A stretch of 64,000 nucleotides of DNA from contig SRSI01000004.1 of the NCBI GenBank assembly GCA_005656395.1, positions 1,054,001 to 1,118,000 of the forward strand, read 5' to 3'. Positions 57,338 through 64,000 of this stretch are shown piece by piece; position 1 is the stretch's first letter; each line of letters begins with the position of its first letter. The notes under the pieces were generated by a model, which was not told the DNA's origin, did not search any database, and worked only from the letters and a program-made list of their open reading frames with translations. The translations under genes were made by a program, and so were the position numbers. The stretch is from Strongyloides papillosus (taxonomy: Eukaryota > Nematoda > Chromadorea > Rhabditida > Strongyloididae).

Positions 57338-59191
57338 ATGGATCAAAATACAGAGGTAACAAAGAAAATAAGTACTAAAAAAAGGAAGATTAAACGTTAT
57401 CCTTCTCCCAGTGAAATTGAGTCATATTTAAAAGAATTACCAAAGTGTGATTCGTACGAAAAATCATTTATGCATCGTAGTAATATAACACACGTTGTCT
57501 CAACTTTAACAGATTTTATTTTAACTGCTTCAAAAGACGGTATACTAAAATTTTGGAAGAAAACTCACCATGAAGGTATTGAATTTGTCAAAGCATACAA
57601 ATGCCACTCTCATGGATTTGTTGATGTTCAAACTAATCACAATGGTACATTGTTAGCAACTTTGTCCACTGAAGACAAAAGTGTCAAAATTTTTGATGTT
57701 CCGAATTTTGACATGACAAATATTATGTCTCTTTCATTTAAGCCTTTTTCTTGCTCATGGATTGATAGAAGTAGGGATGTAATAAAAGCTTTAGCAGTTT
57801 CAGATGTTGAAACTGGAATGATATATGTATATGATAGTAGTGATAGCAAAAATGTACTTAAAATTTTTGATAGAATGCATAGATCTCCATTCGTTAAAAT
57901 AACGTATTCTTCAACACTTGACATTGTCATATCTGTAGATTCTAGAGGAATGTTAGAATATTGGAGCGGGATTGAAAAGGATTTTCAATTTCCTGATAAT
58001 GAAGTAACATTTTCATCAAAATTGTCAACAGATCTCTTAATACATATGAAAGAAAAAGTGAAAGTCTATAGTTTGTGTTCCTCACCGAATGGAAAGTATT
58101 TTGCTACATTTTCTTCAGACTGTAAATATCGTATTTTTAAAACACTTTCGGGCAAATTGCTATCAGTTTTTGACGAATCGGTAGAATTCTACGACCAAAA
58201 TCCGTTTGAGTATGAAGGATTAAATATTTCTTCAATGGATTTAGCTCGAAAAAAATCTGTTGAGAAGGAAATGTTAAATGATAGTTGTACTATTTATACA
58301 ATTAAAATGAAATTTGACTATAATAATACTATACTTGTTTATCCGTGCATGTTTGGAATCAAGATGGTTAATATTTTTGATAAATCGATTTTGAGATTAA
58401 TTGCTTCTTCAGAAATTTTGAGAATTTGTTCTCTTGATATTTGCAATGCTCATCCATTTAATGAACAATTAATGCAAAGTGTCTCTTTAGTAAAAACTGA
58501 CCAAAATAAAGATTCATCTGAAAAAACTTCTGAACCAGATCCTTTGATTGTTGCTTCAGCTTTAAACAAGAATAGATTTTATCTTTTTACAAACTGTGAA
58601 CCATTAATTAGAGATGACAAAAACAACACTGATAACAGAGATATTGTTAATGAAAAGATGACAGAAGACAATATTAAACCTAGCGTTTTTGCTGAAAAAA
58701 TAACCAATTTAAGTGAAATAAGGGAAAGAGCTATTATTCATACATCTAAGGGAGATATTTATGTTAAGCTATTTTTAAATGAATGCCCAAAGGCAGTTGA
58801 AAATTTCTGTACTCATGCCCGAAATGGATATTATGATGGTCATATATTTCATAGGGTTATTAAAAATTTTATTATTCAAACTGGTGATCCAACTGGTAAG
58901 GGAACTGGTGGTGAAAGCATATGGGGTGGAGAATTTGAAGATGAATTTCATCATTCCTTAAAATTTGATGCCCCTTACAAATTAGGTATGGCTAATGCAG
59001 GCCCAAATACTAATGGTTCTCAGTTTTTCATAACAGTCGCTCCAACAGAATGGTTAGATGGTAAAAATACACTTTTCGGTTCTGTAATTGATGGTTTTAA
59101 TGTTATCAATTCAATTAATAAAGTTCAAACTCAAGAAAAAAGTGGTCGACCATATGAAATGATAAATGTTATTTCAATTTCTTTGTTATAA
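57338..59191 (+). CDS. cyn-15: PPWD1: WD40 protein with C-terminal cyclophilin domain
   Basis: Single exon, 617 aa. The N-terminal ~430 residues are WD40 repeats starting with KSFMHRSNITHVV. The C-terminal cyclophilin domain runs from about residue 460 to the end, with active-site FHRVIKNF, QTGDPTGKGTGG, GMANAGPNTNGSQFFIT and WLDGKNTLFG. PPWD1 is a peptidyl-prolyl isomerase of the catalytic spliceosome; C. elegans cyn-15 is the matching gene. The key Arg, Phe and Trp of the active site are retained, so the isomerase should work. A TTTTAG acceptor-like site lies 12 nt before the ATG. Confidence 0.95.
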   Translation: MDQNTEVTKKISTKKRKIKRYPSPSEIESYLKELPKCDSYEKSFMHRSNITHVVSTLTDFILTASKDGILKFWKKTHHEGIEFVKAYKCHSHGFVDVQTNHNGTLLATLSTEDKSVKIFDVPNFDMTNIMSLSFKPFSCSWIDRSRDVIKALAVSDVETGMIYVYDSSDSKNVLKIFDRMHRSPFVKITYSSTLDIVISVDSRGMLEYWSGIEKDFQFPDNEVTFSSKLSTDLLIHMKEKVKVYSLCSSPNGKYFATFSSDCKYRIFKTLSGKLLSVFDESVEFYDQNPFEYEGLNISSMDLARKKSVEKEMLNDSCTIYTIKMKFDYNNTILVYPCMFGIKMVNIFDKSILRLIASSEILRICSLDICNAHPFNEQLMQSVSLVKTDQNKDSSEKTSEPDPLIVASALNKNRFYLFTNCEPLIRDDKNNTDNRDIVNEKMTEDNIKPSVFAEKITNLSEIRERAIIHTSKGDIYVKLFLNECPKAVENFCTHARNGYYDGHIFHRVIKNFIIQTGDPTGKGTGGESIWGGEFEDEFHHSLKFDAPYKLGMANAGPNTNGSQFFITVAPTEWLDGKNTLFGSVIDGFNVINSINKVQTQEKSGRPYEMINVISISLL

Positions 59192-59389
59192 TCTTTTTTT
59201 TGTAAAATATTTAATTTATTTTTTTAAATAAAAAGTGTTTTCTCTTACCACGATAATTATTATTTTACTGGTAGACTGCTTCTATGTGTTGAGAATTTAG
59301 TCTTTTGGTTTCTCTGGATTATTATTCTTATAGAATGTCTGAATACCTTGAACTTTTAAAATGTACTCCACTTCATACAACATATTTGT
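59192..59389. other. Spacer before TAM41 relic
   Basis: About 200 bp of PPWD1 3' flank with no coding signal. Confidence 0.4.
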
Positions 59390-60234
59390 ATGTGCGCTTA
59401 TGAATCAGGTGCTTTATCACAAGGATAATGTAAATCAAAATGCTGGTCATTACTTTTTTTTACGTCGGTTGGGGCTCAGAGAAAGTTACAAATATTCAAG
59501 CTAATTATGGTGCTCACGTATATTATAATATCGTTGTAAAATCCAATAGAAGAATGATAAAGTATGGTGTCATATCAACCTACGATACACTACAACATTT
59601 GCTTGATTGGAGATGGTTATATGTTTCTGGAAGATTGCAAAAGCCTGTTTAAAGTGTTCTTTCATCTACAAAAGAATTAACAGAAGCAATAGAAAATAAT
59701 CGTAATACAGCTTTACAATTTGCCTTATTAAAGCTTGGGGATACATTTACTTTTGAAGATCTATTTTAAACAAATAGTTAATATATCTTATAGTAGTAAT
59801 TTCAGGCAAATATTTGGAGAAGTTAGAATTTAAATTGACGAAATCGTTAGATGTGGTTATTATAGACTTCTTGATATTTACAAACCATTATTAATAAAAG
59901 ATAGTGAGATTAGAGTACTTTCTTCAAAAATAGAATAAGATAATACAACAGAAGCCATTTATTATAGACTTAATTTATTACTTTCTAGAATATTAAATAA
60001 TTTTCAGGGTTTATGCAAGAAAAAGTACAAAAGAAGAAAAGATTTGAAGAGATATTAATTTATCTTCTCATAGACTTGATGCTGATACGATAATAAGTAA
60101 AATGACAAATAAGATTGTTTCTAGCTTTGCAAAGGTTCAAACATTTAAAAATTTTTGTTCTGCTGGAATTTCTAATTCTATATTTTTACTCATCTTCGAA
60201 ATTACTAAAATGGTCTAAATCTATTATTAAATGA
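59390..60234 (+). pseudogene. tam41: TAM41 (mitochondrial phosphatidate cytidylyltransferase) pseudogene
   Basis: Fragments in order, in shifting frames, match TAM41/Mmp37. CAYESGALSQ near 59390 corresponds to the YGSG entry. NQNAGHYFFLRRLG lies at about 59433-59472. After a frameshift come NIQANYGAHVYYN and IKYGVIST, then LYVSGRLQKPV to 59649. A stop falls there, followed by NTALQFALLKLGDTFTFEDLF, another stop, then SYSSNFRQIFGEVRI, and finally SSFAKVQ, CSAGISNS and a shifted KLLKWSKSIIK. The segment between SGALSQ and NQNAGHY, including the catalytic Asp region, is deleted. TAM41 makes CDP-diacylglycerol for cardiolipin in mitochondria. At least one frameshift and several in-frame stops make this copy non-functional; an intact copy is expected elsewhere. 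Confidence 0.82.
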
Positions 60235-60355
60235 TTTGTATATTTATTAATAATAACAATTTTAGAGTTTTACTTGATTATTTAATAAAAATAGGTAAAA
60301 TGATGCCTAAATTATTTTTAGTCATTTATAAATGTTGATAATAATTTTAGTTGTT

Positions 60356-60700
60356 ATGGGAGAAGAAATCCAACCATCGATTGATTTTAAATTAGAATTA
60401 GAATCGTGTGTTTTAAATGTAAAAGTTATTGTTCTCGAATTTTGTTATATAATTTATATTGGTAAGAAAAATAGTATTGAAATTATGACGATGGGGAATT
60501 TTGGAAGGTCTACTTTACTTGATTTATCACCAGGAGCTTGTAGTCAAATGTACGTTGAAGGATTAAATTTGAAGTTGTCAAAGGCTTTTCCTGGAAAACA
60601 AATTTTTATAAATACAGACCTTTCTAACGATGATTCTCCAGAGTTCTGGTCTGAAATATTCTCAAAATTTGTACCTAAACTTAAAGAAGTACTGTGTTAA
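60356..60700 (+). CDS. Small protein, possible proteasome assembly chaperone (PSMG4-like)
   Basis: 114 aa from the ATG at 60356. An in-frame TTG/ATG-like extension to 60332 exists but is cut by a TAATTTTAG acceptor at about 60350, so the later start is preferred. The layout is a beta-rich half (LNVKVIVLEFCYIIYIG and a central glycine turn) then an amphipathic segment (GLNLKLSKAFPGKQIFINTDL) and a C-terminal helix (FWSEIFSKFVPKLKEVL). This order and size resemble PAC4/PSMG4 chaperones of the 20S proteasome, but no diagnostic motif proves it. It sits 95 bp upstream of SDHAF4 in operon-like tandem. Confidence 0.5.
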   Translation: MGEEIQPSIDFKLELESCVLNVKVIVLEFCYIIYIGKKNSIEIMTMGNFGRSTLLDLSPGACSQMYVEGLNLKLSKAFPGKQIFINTDLSNDDSPEFWSEIFSKFVPKLKEVLC

Positions 60701-60795
60701 TAAATTTGATATTTAAGTTATTTTATATTTATAACAAGTAAATACTTTAAAATATTGTAATTTTATTTATTTAAAATACTAAAAATTTAGACATA

Positions 60796-61059
60796 ATGCT
60801 CACCGTAAAAAGAATTTTTAACAAACAATTTTTTTCAACATCAGCTTGCCGTTTTAACAAACCAATTGATAAAAAAAGTAATAAAAAAGAAAAGAAACCT
60901 TTAAATGAACAAATTGCAGGAAAACTTGATGAAGTCAAGGATCCTAAACAAAAGAGCAAATATTATAATGAAAAGACAGGGGAAATAGGAGGACCTCAAG
61001 GACCAGAACCAACACGTTATGGAGATTGGGAACGCAAAGGACGTGTCAGTGATTTCTAA
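60796..61059 (+). CDS. SDHAF4: Succinate dehydrogenase assembly factor 4 (SDHAF4)
   Basis: 87 aa. The N-terminus is a mitochondrial presequence ([20 protein letters not shown]). The C-terminus has the diagnostic SDHAF4 signature ending [17 protein letters not shown] then GRVSDF. SDHAF4 binds flavinated SDHA in the matrix and protects it during complex II assembly. An AAATTTAG acceptor lies five bases before the ATG, 90 bp from the previous stop, consistent with processing of a two-gene transcript. Length is typical. Confidence 0.93.
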   Translation: MLTVKRIFNKQFFSTSACRFNKPIDKKSNKKEKKPLNEQIAGKLDEVKDPKQKSKYYNEKTGEIGGPQGPEPTRYGDWERKGRVSDF

Positions 61060-61159
61060 ATAAAAAATTTATTAAAAATAGACTATATAAATAAAAATAT
61101 ACCCAGGTATTCATTAAGTTTACAGTTACTTCTATTAATAATTTCTAAAAATAAAATGT

Positions 61160-64000
61160 TTACTTTAAGTTATCATAATTGACAAGTTCTTTTCCAATTA
61201 AATATTGTTCATTTCTTATTTTTTGTGATAACGTTCTCCATTTATTATACTGCCAGTATGCAAAACAAATGAAAAGTTGAAGAAGTAAAAATACCAAAGG
61301 CATTAGTCGTGACAAACATATGCGTTCGTAGACACCACCTCCAGTAAATAGAAAGGCAACCTCTGCAAGAATCACTGGGAAAGATACTTGAAAAAGAATG
61401 AAAGCAGCTAATGGTAATACAATATCAACATAAAATTCTTTTAATCGTATATGACGAAATCCTCGAAGATACAAATTTTCCAAAGCATTTTTAAACCACC
61501 ATTCAGGACCAATTGTTATAAATGAACATATTGTTTTACAAAGTATAAAACCATTAGCATAATATTGTACTACATGGAAAACAATAGTTTGATGATAATA
61601 AAGACGATATGGGACTGCAATGACACTATAAATATAATAACCAAATAAAATTGGAAAGATAAAAATAATAGGTATTGCAGCAAAAATAATATTCAATGTA
61701 ATTTTTGTAAATGACTTCATTGTTTTTAAAATATGACTCCACCCCATCATAGCCCATTCATATGCCACAATTGATCCACGGAATATTGGCCACAAGGCAA
61801 ATATACCAATTCCAAATGTATAAAATTCATGAACATTTTCAAAACCAAAGGCTACAACGAAAATAAATCTTCCTACGACTGTCGGTAAAACATAGAATCC
61901 TAAGGCAATTGTTATAACAGTTACACAACCACATAATATCAAAGCAATAATTCTTAGTTTGAAATACATAGGTCTAACGACATTTTTATTTGATTGATTT
62001 CCACGATCACGTTGATTTAGTTGTAATGCATGGTGTTGCATACCTAAATGTAATTCCTCAATTGGATCTTCTATTCCTAATTCAGGAGGGAAATGAATTC
62101 TATCTTCATTATCATCATTAAACAATGTTCGATCCTCAGGTGCTAGAAGGTAATCTAATAAACCAAGATATTTTCCAATTGTCAGGCAAATTACTTTAGC
62201 AATAGATTTCGTAAATGCTCTAGCATTGAAGTGATTTAAGATGTTTGGTAGCACATAATTAATAATAAATAATTCATGTGCATAATCTGTTACCAACTCA
62301 ACATCTTTGTATAAATAAATTCTAAATGGTAAAATAGATGGAAGAATCTTTGAAATTATTGTCAATGGGAAAAATGTAACAAGTAAGACAAGTGTTGAAA
62401 ATATAAAAATTGAAAGTACTGTTCTCCTAGCATGTTTTATTAGTGGTTGTTCAATCATCTCATGAATTGGATTAAAATCTGGATCATTCAAATTTCTTAT
62501 AAACCATAAAACTTCAGGTCTAAGTAGATCTCTCAAATTCATAATAATTGAAGCAGAATAAAAAATAAAATTCATTCCAAATGTCCATCTTGTGATGACA
62601 AAAGCCCAAGGCATATCTTGAAGAAAAGAAGCTTTATCACTTAATGTTGCTCCATTTGCTGCAAGCGAACTCATATCAAGCAAAATCCCAGAAAGTAATG
62701 GGAAAACAACAATTTCAATAATTATTAACATTACTACTTTAACAAGAAGATATGCTATTCCTGACATTTTATAAATTTTATCATATCTTAAAAATCCAGA
62801 CATAGCATGGACGACGAACATTCCAATCATACCCATTACATAACCGGCAGAAATTCCGGCAATAGCTTCAAAAGCCTTTAAATGATCAGGAATCCAATCC
62901 ATTGGAAAAAATGACATACCAATTTTATATGGTAATGTAGCAAATACAACAGTTATAATAGCTGTTATGCCTAAGACCCATGCTATATGACCGAGGAATA
63001 AAAAACTTCCATCAAAACCAAGAAACCTCCGCCAGGTAAATTCATCCCCACGATCACCCCAATCCTCATTATTTTCTTCTTCTATTGCTTCACCACGGAA
63101 CCTCCTACCAATATCAGGTTCATTTAATTGATTAGGAATATTATCTTGTTCATTAAATAAATTTGGTCCGTTATCAACATTTTCATTATTATCTTGGAAA
63201 ATGTTTTCATTCACCAAATTATTATCATCATTTACCCAGTGAACTTCTTCCGCATGCATATTTATGTCTTGGTTTGTTAGATCTTCAATACTATCTCCAT
63301 GATGTAAATGTGGTAAATCATTATTACGTAAATCTTCCTCAATATTGTTGTCAGTTAAATTTTCCCTATTATTTTCATTAGTACCATTTTCAAAAAGCAT
63401 TCTTAATTCATGGACATCGTTATTATCATTTACATTGTCACCATGATTTTCATTTACGTTTGTATCATCACCCAACACATCATTAATTAAATGTAGTGGA
63501 TCAATTTCAACAACATCATGTTGCCTTTCTGGTAGATTAATAAAATCATGAGGAGCACTTTGCATTATTTGTTCTTTTATCCATAAAAAACTGAAAAAAC
63601 CTCCTAACATAATAAGCATTACTATCCACCCTAATGATACATCTTTGGCAATAGCTTTTATAAATTCATCATCTGTAATTTTTGGTAGCAAATAATGATA
63701 ATCAAGATTAAAAAAGAGGGAATATAATCTAAACGACATAAACGGCACCACTATTGTCCAACATATTGAGACAATAACATAGGTAAATGCCGTTTTAAAA
63801 GCCTTCTGGATAAATTTATTCATTCCTAGAAGTAAATTATAAGATTTGTATTAAAAGAAAAGAGATATACCTTTGAACATTACTGTTAACGGTAATGAGG
63901 ATGGCATATCTGCCTTATAAATTGGTTTGAAAGAAAATTTATGATTACATAATTCACATGCTTCTTTCTTACTGTGTTTCAACCATTCTGTTAGGCATTT
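61160..64000 (-). CDS. marc-6: ER E3 ubiquitin ligase MARCH6/Doa10, 5' partial
   Basis: Minus strand; exon 61160-63825 and part of an upstream exon 63870-64000, which runs off the window. The outer exon encodes the end of a RING-CH domain (CLTEWLKHSKKEACELC, then FSFKPIYKADMPSSLP). The large exon carries more than ten hydrophobic membrane segments, beginning with AFTYVIVSICWTIVVPFMSF. It also has an Asn/Asp-rich luminal or cytosolic loop (about 63000-63550) and the conserved WRRFLGFDGSFLFLGHIAWV block. MARCH6 ubiquitinates ER proteins and sterol enzymes for degradation. The 44 bp intron has GTATAT..TTCTAG ends and preserves frame. Most of the RING-CH is outside the window. Confidence 0.95.

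Noticed and set aside
1..64000. CRISPR arrays, bacterial-type operons, prophage or rRNA
   Set aside because: Nothing of the kind is present; the window is eukaryotic with spliceosomal introns.

Overview
The window is nuclear DNA of a nematode. It is very AT-rich, with long A/T runs between genes. Genes have few exons, introns are mostly 40-60 bp with GT..AG ends, and conserved proteins have clear animal orthologues. One gene encodes a nematode-restricted fatty-acid/retinol-binding (FAR) protein, and many start codons lie just behind a T-rich ...AG acceptor, as expected where mRNAs receive a spliced leader. Composition, intron size and gene types fit a Strongyloides-like (Strongyloididae) worm. 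The genus is an inference from general knowledge, not from a search.

Left part (1-20 kb): a 5'-truncated strawberry-notch helicase-like gene; a secreted FAR protein; an SR splicing factor on the minus strand whose one long intron holds a candidate poison exon; the two halves of ALKBH8 (AlkB dioxygenase and tRNA wobble-uridine methyltransferase) on the minus strand, flanking a plus-strand orphan membrane-protein gene; SF3A1; an orphan two-exon gene; a CK1/TTBK-type kinase; and a non-canonical nucleotidyltransferase.

Middle (19-45 kb): cytochrome b5 reductase 4; COX11; the inositol pyrophosphate kinase PPIP5K; a 3.4 kb AT-rich desert; a PIM-type kinase with a long tail; a CK1-like pseudokinase; GBA2 glucosylceramidase; AP-1 gamma-adaptin; and a close tandem pair, DHODH and TSR3.

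Right part (46-64 kb): an accessory stretch with a 932-codon intact ORF derived from a Ty3/gypsy-type pol, in which catalytic residues of the reverse transcriptase, RNase H and integrase are changed; an orphan gene next to it; a small fragment that may be a DUF3557-like relic; kinesin-II KLP-20/KIF3A; LENG8; the cyclophilin-WD40 protein PPWD1; a decayed TAM41 copy; a tandem pair of a proteasome-assembly-chaperone-like gene and SDHAF4; and the 3' part of the ER ubiquitin ligase MARCH6/Doa10, which runs off the right edge.

Most genes are unrelated housekeeping functions. The items most worth a second look are the retroelement-derived pol gene with altered active sites, the ALKBH8 locus split around (or containing) another gene, the TAM41 pseudogene, the SR-gene poison-exon candidate and the kinase with lost catalytic motifs. 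Exon boundaries were placed by eye from reading frame, GT..AG ends and protein continuity.
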